From a virus, in IMG/VR virus record IMGVR_UViG_3300043399_000099, positions 1-56,622 of that record: a stretch of DNA of 56,622 bases; one strand, given 5' to 3'. Under the pieces are notes generated by a model. The model had not been told where the DNA came from. It saw nothing but the letters and a program-made list of their open reading frames with translations, and ran no database searches. Below, one piece after another: positions 5,858-11,093 of the stretch (positions are counted from its first letter, which is position 1; the number at the start of each line of letters is the position of its first letter). Both the position numbers and the translations under genes were made by a program.

Positions 5858-5929
5858 ATGCGATACTGGATGCTTGCCCTAGCGGCATATGGCTTGTGCC
5901 TCACCCTTGCCTATGCGTTAATGACATGA
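5858..5929 (+). CDS. tiny membrane peptide (23 aa)
   Basis: ATG at 5858 opens a 23-codon frame, mostly hydrophobic (MLALAAYGLCLTLAYALM), consistent with a single membrane segment. GGAG lies at a suitable distance upstream (TTGGAGAACGAT). Its stop TGA overlaps the next ATG (ATGA), suggesting translational coupling. It could be an early host-membrane effector or a leader peptide for the next gene. Confidence 0.45.
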   Translation: MRYWMLALAAYGLCLTLAYALMT

Positions 5930-6135
5930 TGCACAGGCGTGACCGTATGGCGCAGCGCGCTGACAAGTGGTGGCGTAGCGTGTGGCATATGCAGATGTGT
6001 ATGTCCGCGCGTGGCCCAGTGACGAGTCCCAAAACCTTGACAGACGGGGCAGATCATGCCAATGTCATTGGACTAAAGCGAAACCAGACCAGATATGTCG
6101 GACGATCCGACAGGTCGAACCAACAGGAGGAATGA
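5926..6135 (+). CDS. hypothetical protein, coupled to the tiny membrane peptide
   Basis: This is a 69-codon frame starting at ATG 5926, inside the stop of the preceding peptide. The N-terminal part is Met-, Arg- and Trp-rich (RADKWWRSVWHM). The last third reads through palindrome copy 3 at 6096-6112, which argues that the real product may be shorter or the frame fortuitous. No family was recognised. Confidence 0.35.
   Translation: MMHRRDRMAQRADKWWRSVWHMQMCMSARGPVTSPKTLTDGADHANVIGLKRNQTRYVGRSDRSNQQEE
6096..6112. promoter_or_regulatory. early-region palindrome copy 3 (TGTCGGA-CGA-TCCGACA)
   Basis: This copy is identical to copy 2. It lies 12 nt upstream of the AGGAGGA ribosome binding site of the gene starting at 6137. 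A TTGACA at 6037-6042 lies upstream but has only a poor -10 (CAATGT after 17 nt). Confidence 0.75.
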
Positions 6136-6136
6136 T

Positions 6137-6409
6137 ATGTGGAATGTAGTTATGGCAAAGGTGTGGATGTCGTTTGTGTGTCTTGAGTGGGAGCGTGAGT
6201 GCAATGGCATTATGCAGCACCTGAGTGTGTCGTTGTATAATGATGGGCCTATGGCTGTGCGTGTGACCTGCACCACTCCCGTCAAGGCTGACGAGTCCCG
6301 CTTCAAGCGCACCTTTGAGATGGGTGAGATGGCCCGCCGCTACCTCAAGGATGACGAGTCCCTTGATGACCTGTTCAACCACGTATTCTTTAACGGAAAG
6401 GATTGCTAA
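6137..6409 (+). CDS. hypothetical early protein
   Basis: This 90-residue protein of unknown family appears to be a small mixed alpha/beta protein (CNGIMQHLSVSLYND, then MAVRVTCTT) with an acidic helical C-terminus (RRYLKDDESLDDLF). The start was chosen at 6137 because an excellent AGGAGGA (6125-6131) precedes it. An upstream in-frame ATG at 6095 would lie inside the palindrome and lacks a ribosome binding site. The next gene follows after 1 nt. Confidence 0.65.
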   Translation: MWNVVMAKVWMSFVCLEWERECNGIMQHLSVSLYNDGPMAVRVTCTTPVKADESRFKRTFEMGEMARRYLKDDESLDDLFNHVFFNGKDC

Positions 6410-6410
6410 G

Positions 6411-6683
6411 ATGCTGATCACGATGAAATCCCAGATGACTGGTGTGATCCACACCAAGGACATCAGCATGACCCAAGACCAGTATGATGACTGGCTGATG
6501 GGTGCTGACCTGATCCAAGATGCCCTGCCCCACCTGTCTGACAGTGAGCGTGAGTTCCTGATGACGGGGATCACTGACGAGGAGTGGGATTCTTTAGCGG
6601 ATTCCCTCACGCTGGATGATGACTATGATGGGTGGGATCACGAGGATGACCCGTCAGAGGATGATATGCTTTGGACTACCTAA
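6411..6683 (+). CDS. hypothetical acidic early protein
   Basis: This 90-residue, very acidic protein starts at ATG 6411. It carries MTQDQYDDWLMGADLIQDAL and SDSEREFLMTGIT helices, then an Asp-rich C-terminus (DDDYDGWDHEDDPSEDD). Highly acidic small early proteins are often DNA mimics or host-enzyme inhibitors in phages, but that is only a possibility here. The ribosome binding site GGAAAGG lies within the end of the preceding gene. Confidence 0.65.
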   Translation: MLITMKSQMTGVIHTKDISMTQDQYDDWLMGADLIQDALPHLSDSEREFLMTGITDEEWDSLADSLTLDDDYDGWDHEDDPSEDDMLWTT

Positions 6684-6748
6684 CTGGTTGAAAGATTATT
6701 GCACCTCAGGCTAATGCTTGGGGTGTGATGATAAGGCAACCAAGGATA

Positions 6749-6765
6749 TGTCGGACAGTCCGACA
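6749..6765. promoter_or_regulatory. early-region palindrome copy 4 (TGTCGGA-CAG-TCCGACA)
   Basis: Perfect arms with a different spacer (CAG) show that the arms, not the centre, are conserved. It ends 3 nt before the AGGAGA ribosome binding site of the gene at 6780. Confidence 0.75.
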
Positions 6766-6779
6766 GATAGGAGAACACG

Positions 6780-7208
6780 ATGGACTACTTGAGCAAGACA
6801 ACACCCCTGTACACCAGTGAAGTGAATGGGTGGACGAATGTGTACCGCCATGATGAGGTGGAGTGGGATGATGGTCGTCCCTATGGACAGGCTTGCTGCC
6901 AGTTGCTGAGGCATACGGCTGATGAGCCTGCTACATGGTGGACAGTGGGCGTGTACACGCAGTATAGGCAGTATGGTGGGCCTGAAGAAGGCGGCTGGTA
7001 CTATGATGCTGGTGACATAACATGGCATGGTGCGATGAAGTTCTTCGACAACTATGATGAGGCTGAGGCTTATCGTGATAAGTTGTGGGATTCTGTTGAG
7101 AAAGAGAACGTCAAGGAACGTGGGGCTGAGGTGCGTCTGACTGTGCGCTGCACCACTGAGTCTATGCCTGACACGCACTACCCCAAGACACGACCCTACT
7201 ACAGCTAA
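6780..7208 (+). CDS. hypothetical early protein, Tyr/Trp-rich
   Basis: This 142-residue protein was not matched to a family. It is rich in aromatic residues (WWTVGVYTQYRQYGG, then GGWYYDAGDITWHG), suggesting a compact beta-rich fold, followed by a helix (FDNYDEAEAYRDKLWDSV). An AGGAGA site sits 5 nt upstream of the ATG and palindrome copy 4 is immediately before it. A hairpin follows at 7216-7244. Confidence 0.7.
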   Translation: MDYLSKTTPLYTSEVNGWTNVYRHDEVEWDDGRPYGQACCQLLRHTADEPATWWTVGVYTQYRQYGGPEEGGWYYDAGDITWHGAMKFFDNYDEAEAYRDKLWDSVEKENVKERGAEVRLTVRCTTESMPDTHYPKTRPYYS

Positions 7209-7215
7209 ACCATTG

Positions 7216-7244
7216 ACAGGTGTGGTTCCTTGGGCTACACCTGT
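7216..7244 (+). other. intergenic hairpin ACAGGTGT/ACACCTGT
   Basis: Eight-base arms flank a 13-nt loop between two early genes. No T-run follows. It overlaps a TTGACA (7213-7218). It may be an mRNA processing or stability element. Confidence 0.5.
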
Positions 7245-7269
7245 TGAACCGAAACATGAGGAGACTGAC

Positions 7270-7860
7270 ATGACAACGACAGTACGTAACATCCTGAAGG
7301 TGTACAGGATGGCAACAGAGGCAGAGGTTCTGCATGGCACATCATGGTATGTCCAAGCACAGGCTCAGGCACAGGCTATGGCTGACTACCATCAGGTTCC
7401 CCTGCGTGTAGTTGTGGGTGTGATTGCCGCCCTGTCACCCAACAATAAGTGGGAGCGCAACACCAAGGATGCTGACACTATGATCTCTGCATTCCTGCGT
7501 GGTGATCCCGTTGACGTGTGCCGCCCATCCACCTACACAAAGATGCGTGACAAGGCGTGGCTGATCATTGCCTCTATGCCTGACACTGATGAGGAAGTGA
7601 TGAGCCTACTTAATGGGCAGAAGATTGTGTCCTTCTTCAAGAACATCATGGGCTATGACACTGTGACTATTGATGGTCATGCCTACAACATCGCTCGTTA
7701 CAAGCGAGTGACCTTGACAGATGACGAGACTAACATTAACAAGTCGGTCTATCTGGAGATGCAGGAAGCCTACCAACGTGCTGCAAAGCGAGTGGGCTTG
7801 AAGGTTTACCAGTTGCAGGCTATCACATGGGTAGTCTGGAAACGCATTCACAACATCTAA
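7270..7860 (+). CDS. DUF7178-like phage protein, possible HhH/glycosylase-type fold
   Basis: This 196-residue protein has a conserved core: VIAALSPNNKWERN, then DA and a C-terminal IVSFFKNIMGYDTVTIDGHAYNIA block. The pattern matches a widespread phage family I recall as DUF7178. The D-G-H-A block and the KI..F..NI motif recall helix-hairpin-helix DNA glycosylase folds, but no activity is established. The start at 7270 was chosen for the GAGGAGA upstream; an in-frame ATG at 7213 lacks a site and overlaps the hairpin. Confidence 0.65.
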   Translation: MTTTVRNILKVYRMATEAEVLHGTSWYVQAQAQAQAMADYHQVPLRVVVGVIAALSPNNKWERNTKDADTMISAFLRGDPVDVCRPSTYTKMRDKAWLIIASMPDTDEEVMSLLNGQKIVSFFKNIMGYDTVTIDGHAYNIARYKRVTLTDDETNINKSVYLEMQEAYQRAAKRVGLKVYQLQAITWVVWKRIHNI

Positions 7861-7875
7861 TCAGGAGCAACACAG

Positions 7876-8094
7876 ATGTTTATTATCTTCGCAACCAAGC
7901 CACTGAACGACCGCACACAGGGGTTCCGCTTCAACATCATGGGCCAGAAGGGTCTGACCCGTAAGCGTAAGCACAAGCGTATCCAGTGGGGCATCAAGCA
8001 TCAGGACTGCATGACCTCCATCCACATGGGAAAGCGTAGCGTGTACTTTGAACACAACGCCACCATCCGTAAGCTGTGGCACTTCGCTGGTTAA
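7876..8094 (+). CDS. hypothetical basic early protein
   Basis: This 72-residue basic protein has a run of Lys, Arg and His in the middle (KGLTRKRKHKRIQWG) that could bind nucleic acid. No family was recognised. CAGGAG lies upstream of the ATG. A hairpin (8102-8129) follows the stop. Confidence 0.6.
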   Translation: MFIIFATKPLNDRTQGFRFNIMGQKGLTRKRKHKRIQWGIKHQDCMTSIHMGKRSVYFEHNATIRKLWHFAG

Positions 8095-8101
8095 TCTAAT
8101 G

Positions 8102-8129
8102 GTCACACTAGGCTTAGGCTTGGTGTGAC
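8102..8129 (+). other. intergenic hairpin GTCACAC/GTGTGAC
   Basis: Seven-base arms enclose a 14-nt loop containing two TAGGCT repeats. No U-tract follows. It lies between the basic early gene and the palindrome-initiated gene at 8161. Confidence 0.45.
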
Positions 8130-8160
8130 TCTGTAGGTAAATCAAACAGGAGAGATTGAT

Positions 8161-8301
8161 ATGACGGATCGTCCGACAGATAAGCTGCAACTAAAGTTAC
8201 TAGAGATGTGTGAGAAGCTGCTGCCCAAGACGAGTGAGCATGGTAATCAGGCACTCATCACACTACTCAAAGACATACGCAAACAACTGGAGGGTAAATG
8301 A
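8161..8301 (+). CDS. small protein whose start codon lies on a palindrome copy
   Basis: A 46-codon frame starts with ATG at 8161 after an AGGAGAG site. Its first codons are the fifth, one-mismatch copy of the early palindrome (TGACGGA-TCG-TCCGACA, 8162-8178), encoding MTDRPTD. The rest is a helical peptide (LQLKLLEMCEKLLPK, then ALITLLKDIRKQL). The stop overlaps the next ATG (ATGA). A protein bound to the palindrome, or an RNA hairpin there, would directly block initiation, suggesting self-contained control. Confidence 0.6.
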   Translation: MTDRPTDKLQLKLLEMCEKLLPKTSEHGNQALITLLKDIRKQLEGK

Positions 8302-8525
8302 TTAAGCGTATTCATGTGAACCAGCACACCATCAGGGCAAACAACACGGCAGACGAGAAGCTGCCGCCCCTGTCAGTCAAGACCTACAACAGCAACACGC
8401 TGTGCTATGAGGTGACTGTGCTTGGGCCTAGCAAGATCGTGTACAGCCCAGACAAACCCCTGTCGTGTGGTGCTAAGGTGTGGATAGAAACAGAGGCAGA
8501 GGTTCTGATGGTGACAACGCAATGA
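8298..8525 (+). CDS. conserved phage hypothetical protein
   Basis: This 75-residue protein has a pattern I recall from many marine and enterobacterial phages: IKRIHVNQHTIRAN at the N-terminus and LGPSKIVYSPDKPLSCGAKVW near the C-terminus. It is small and beta-rich. Function is unknown. It is coupled by ATGA overlaps to the genes on both sides. Confidence 0.7.
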   Translation: MIKRIHVNQHTIRANNTADEKLPPLSVKTYNSNTLCYEVTVLGPSKIVYSPDKPLSCGAKVWIETEAEVLMVTTQ

Positions 8526-8920
8526 TACCGAGTGACACACCATCAGGCAGGGACAACTGTGGCATTGTGTCTGTTGCTATGCTTGCTGGCCTATCATATG
8601 CTGAGACTGAGCGTATGTTCATGGACTTGTTCAACAAGTCAGACTACACATCTATCTGGGACAGGATGGAAGTGATACACCTGATTGGCTTGACAGTCCT
8701 TGAGGAAAAGCACTACAAGTTTAAGCCGACACTAAAGAACTGGCTGACCACAACATACAACCCAGCACATGACTACCATGTGTCTATGTTAGGACACGCT
8801 GTCACAATACGGGATCACTTGTTGTTCGATCAGGTGTTTACATCAGGTGTGCCAGCACTACAGTCACCATTCACCCGTAAGCGTATCACTGCTTACATTA
8901 AACTGAGGAGAAAGAAATGA
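8522..8920 (+). CDS. putative papain-fold cysteine protease-like protein
   Basis: This 132-residue protein has a C39/papain-like arrangement. A Cys lies in DNCGIVSVAMLAG near residue 12, at the start of a helix. A downstream GHAVTIRDHLLFDQ supplies a His and an Asp at the usual spacing of such folds. Phage proteins with this NCG...GH...D pattern are known but uncharacterised. Possible roles are host-protein cleavage or bacteriocin-type processing. The start at 8522 overlaps the preceding stop. An earlier in-frame ATG at 8480 lies inside that gene. Confidence 0.6.
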   Translation: MIPSDTPSGRDNCGIVSVAMLAGLSYAETERMFMDLFNKSDYTSIWDRMEVIHLIGLTVLEEKHYKFKPTLKNWLTTTYNPAHDYHVSMLGHAVTIRDHLLFDQVFTSGVPALQSPFTRKRITAYIKLRRKK

Positions 8921-9123
8921 TTGCGTATAAGAATCTGGATGACATCTGCGAGGGTGTGTCTGTGTGGTCTTTGATGAATGACGAGGGCCATGCTAAGCTA
9001 AAAAAATGTATTAAGGTATATTGGGACGCATACTATGACCCGCCTGAGGGTGTGGTTGGTGTGGGCAGGATCACATACGCAGAGCAACAGCTAGTGCTGG
9101 CACAAGAGGTGAAACAACTATGA
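8917..9123 (+). CDS. hypothetical early protein
   Basis: This 68-residue protein has no recognised family. It has GAGGAGA upstream and overlaps the preceding gene by ATGA and the next gene by 4 nt, which supports expression. It is mostly helical (WSLMNDEGHAKLKKCIKVYWDAYY). Confidence 0.6.
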   Translation: MIAYKNLDDICEGVSVWSLMNDEGHAKLKKCIKVYWDAYYDPPEGVVGVGRITYAEQQLVLAQEVKQL

Positions 9124-9287
9124 TCTATGAGGAAACAGAACACTTGACAGCACTTGATGCTAAGTCTAAGGGTGAAGCATTCAAGACCGCTTGGGGGTGG
9201 GGTTACGATCCTACCTATCAGGTATACTACAACGCAACAGATGAAGTGTGGGTGTGCCGCACTAGCAGATACTCTAGCTGTGATTAG
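9120..9287 (+). CDS. small hypothetical early protein (55 aa)
   Basis: ATG at 9120 overlaps the previous stop. The 55-residue product has a helical N-terminal half (EHLTALDAKSKGEAFKTA) and an aromatic C-terminal half with two Cys (WVCRTSRYSSCD). Position in a chain of overlapping genes is the main support. No family was recognised. Confidence 0.55.
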   Translation: MIYEETEHLTALDAKSKGEAFKTAWGWGYDPTYQVYYNATDEVWVCRTSRYSSCD

Positions 9288-9296
9288 GAGATAGAT

Positions 9297-9695
9297 ATGA
9301 CATTGCATAATCTGACAGACCTAGCTAACGTATTGCGTGGGTTGGATAAGTATGATCCTCTCGATGGTGAGGGTTTTGACATGCGCAATGACTGGATCAC
9401 CAGAAAGGAAACAGAACATTCTTGCGGTTCAGCCTGTTGCATTGGCGGATGGGTTCAACATCACAATCCAGAAACTTTTAGGGATCAATTGGGGGTAGTG
9501 GGTGCTGTGGCTACACTACTACCTATGAGTGTGGACAAGGATGATATTATCTGGGATGAACTGAATGAACTTTGCTACCCTACCTACCTTGAGGCATGGG
9601 ATGCGACACCACAACAGGCAGCACGTGCAGTAGAAATCCTTCGTGATACTGGCAAGTGTGATTGGGAACGTGCAATGAGTGAGGAAACAAAATGA
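9297..9695 (+). CDS. hypothetical early protein with Cys-rich motif
   Basis: This 132-residue protein carries EHSCGSACCIGGW near residues 40-52. That motif recurs in phage and host proteins of unknown function with a (H..CG..CC..GW) pattern. A helical C-terminus (TPQQAARAVEILRD) follows. AGGAGATAG precedes the ATG. It overlaps the next gene by 4 nt (ATGA). Confidence 0.65.
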   Translation: MTLHNLTDLANVLRGLDKYDPLDGEGFDMRNDWITRKETEHSCGSACCIGGWVQHHNPETFRDQLGVVGAVATLLPMSVDKDDIIWDELNELCYPTYLEAWDATPQQAARAVEILRDTGKCDWERAMSEETK

Positions 9696-10072
9696 ATACT
9701 TATGACTTTGGTAATGGCCCTGTAGCTGCACATAAGCACCCTAATGGTGGCGGATGGGTAGCTGATAGTGCTAAGGTATATGGTAATGCTGTAGTATCTG
9801 GTAATGCTGTAGTATATGGTAATGCTGTAGTATCTGGTAATGCTGTAGTATCTGGTAATGCTGTAGTATCTGGTAATGCTTGGGTATATGGTGATGCTGT
9901 AGTATATGGTGATGCTGTAGTATCTGGTAATGCTGTAGTATCTGGTAATGCTGTAGTATTTGGTTATGCTAAAGTATATGGTGATGCTGAGGTATATGGT
10001 GATGCTTGGGTATATGGTAATGCTGTAGTATCTGGTAATGCTAGGGTATATGAAGGGGAGATTACGGAATGA
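9692..10072 (+). CDS. left-handed beta-helix (hexapeptide-repeat) protein
   Basis: This is a 126-residue protein. Residues 1-27 form a capping segment (NTYDFGNGPVAAHKHPNGGG, then WVADSAKVY). About 16 near-perfect hexapeptides of the form GNAVVS, GNAVVY or GDAVVY follow. This spacing is diagnostic of a left-handed parallel beta-helix. There is no catalytic domain attached, unlike bacterial acyltransferases with the same repeat. A trimeric scaffold, decoy or host-protein mimic are possibilities. The repeats are also near-identical at DNA level (18-nt units), so copy number may vary between relatives. Confidence 0.85.
   Translation: MNTYDFGNGPVAAHKHPNGGGWVADSAKVYGNAVVSGNAVVYGNAVVSGNAVVSGNAVVSGNAWVYGDAVVYGDAVVSGNAVVSGNAVVFGYAKVYGDAEVYGDAWVYGNAVVSGNARVYEGEITE
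9776..10050 (+). repeat. 18-bp coding tandem repeats
   Basis: Units of the form GGTAATGCTGTAGTATCT, or TATGGTGATGCT variants, repeat in tandem and encode the hexapeptides of the beta-helix gene. Identity between units is high enough for slippage or recombination. Confidence 0.85.
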
Positions 10073-10212
10073 AATACCTACAGATGTTCACATACTACAT
10101 GGTTGTAGTGGCGATTGTTATTCACCATATCCCATTCCTGCGGGCAAGTTTTGAGGTTCAAACTGACTACTACTATAAGACCATGGCAGAGGAGATGGGG
10201 TTGTGGGAATGA
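10069..10212 (+). CDS. small membrane protein (47 aa)
   Basis: ATG at 10069 overlaps the stop of the beta-helix gene. The 47-residue product has one membrane segment (FTYYMVVVAIVIHHIPFL) and a polar C-terminal tail (TDYYYKTMAEEMGLWE). It might work with the beta-helix protein, to which it is translationally coupled, for example as a membrane anchor. That link is inference. Confidence 0.5.
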   Translation: MKYLQMFTYYMVVVAIVIHHIPFLRASFEVQTDYYYKTMAEEMGLWE

Positions 10213-10255
10213 TTAGCTTAGCAACTGCCCTAAAATAATAATGAAAGGATAAACA

Positions 10256-10591
10256 ATGGCTTTTTATATGTGGGATCAAAACAACTCTGGTGGAAGTTTT
10301 GTTGTAAATAAGAACCTTTCACATCGCGTTGTAATTGAAGCTAAGAATAAAAAGGAAGCGGAAAGTAAAGCATCTTACTTTGGTATCTATTATGATGGAG
10401 TAGAAGAAGGTATTGATTGTGAATGTTGTGGTGATCGCTGGTACAGAGATTCTTATGAACTTGATTGTGAGGGTATGGACACTTATCTACAAAACCTAGC
10501 TGATGAATATGGTTGGGAAGACCCTGACATTATTGTACACTACCTTGACGGAACTAAAAAGACTTTTACTGGCAAGGGGTACAAGAAGTGA
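10256..10591 (+). CDS. conserved phage protein, DUF7296-like
   Basis: This 111-residue protein has the pattern NNSGGSFVV at the N-terminus, then KEAESKASYFGIYYDGVEEG and DCECCGDRWY, as in a phage family I recall as DUF7296. The Cys-x-Cys-Cys cluster may bind metal. AAAGGATAA precedes the ATG. The stop overlaps the GTG start of the following hydrolase, so both are probably translated together. Confidence 0.65.
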   Translation: MAFYMWDQNNSGGSFVVNKNLSHRVVIEAKNKKEAESKASYFGIYYDGVEEGIDCECCGDRWYRDSYELDCEGMDTYLQNLADEYGWEDPDIIVHYLDGTKKTFTGKGYKK

Positions 10592-10950
10592 TAACCCTAG
10601 CAACCTTATGCCTTGCGGCTAACATCTACTTCGAAGCAAGAGGTGAGCCGCTTGATGGGCAAATCCTAGTGGCCGAGGTCACATTGAATATCGCTGGTGA
10701 AGATGGTGACATTTGTGCAACTGTCTTTGAAGAAGGAGAATTTAGCTGGACGAATGACAAGAACTTGGTTATAGAAGAACCAGAGGCGTTCAGTGAAGCG
10801 TTTGCTTTGGCACAGGAAATCCTTGAGAAAGGTTGCATCCTATGCACTAAGGCTACCAACTTCCACACTAGGAATACTGAACCTTACTGGGCTAAACACA
10901 TGACGTTTGTAGGTGCTTATGGTAATCACCTATTCTACAAGGAAGAATAA
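10588..10950 (+). CDS. SleB-like cell wall hydrolase
   Basis: This 120-residue protein matches the Hydrolase_2/SleB domain. It has AANIYFEARGEPLDGQ with the conserved Glu at about residue 16, a FSW segment near 49, and a C-terminal HTRN...W...G.H.FY block. Such enzymes cut glycan strands. It starts with GTG overlapping the previous stop. It has no signal peptide and lies in the early region, far from the late lysis genes and the virion transglycosylase. Its role may be recycling or remodelling of the wall rather than final lysis. Confidence 0.8.
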   Translation: MITLATLCLAANIYFEARGEPLDGQILVAEVTLNIAGEDGDICATVFEEGEFSWTNDKNLVIEEPEAFSEAFALAQEILEKGCILCTKATNFHTRNTEPYWAKHMTFVGAYGNHLFYKEE

Positions 10951-10974
10951 CACCTTGACTAAAGAATAACTATA

Positions 10975-10991
10975 GGTTAACAGTGTTAACC
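10975..10991. promoter_or_regulatory. perfect palindrome GGTTAACA-G-TGTTAACC before the tRNA
   Basis: Eight-base arms surround a single central base, ending 5 nt before the tRNA 5' end. The half-site GGTTAACA also forms the inverted repeat at 4577-4609. It could be an operator, a transcription terminator for the upstream genes without a T-run, or a processing hairpin for the tRNA precursor. Confidence 0.6.
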
Positions 10992-10996
10992 TGATA

Positions 10997-11073
10997 CTGC
11001 CACTAGCTCAACTGGATAGAGCAAAAGCCTTCTAAGCTTTAGGTTCCGTGTTCGAATCACGGGTGGCAGGCCA
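10997..11073 (+). tRNA. tRNA-Arg (anticodon UCU)
   Basis: A full cloverleaf can be drawn. The acceptor CTGCCAC (10997-11003) pairs with GTGGCAG (11063-11069). The D arm is GCTC-loop-GAGC. The anticodon arm AAAGC-CTTCTAA-GCTTT gives anticodon TCT. The T arm is CCGTG-TTCGAAT-CACGG. The discriminator is G and CCA is encoded. It reads AGA codons, which are rare in G+C-rich alphaproteobacteria but used by this phage. It lies between the SleB-like hydrolase and rIIA genes. Confidence 0.95.
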
Positions 11074-11093
11074 ACACATTCATGGAGTAGATC

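Noticed and set aside
6037-6064. TTGACA followed by CAATGT as a promoter
   Set aside because: The -10 matches the consensus poorly and the element lies inside a possible coding frame.
9776-10050. Tandem repeats considered as a CRISPR array
   Set aside because: Units are 18 bp without spacers and are translated into hexapeptides of one open frame; they are coding repeats.
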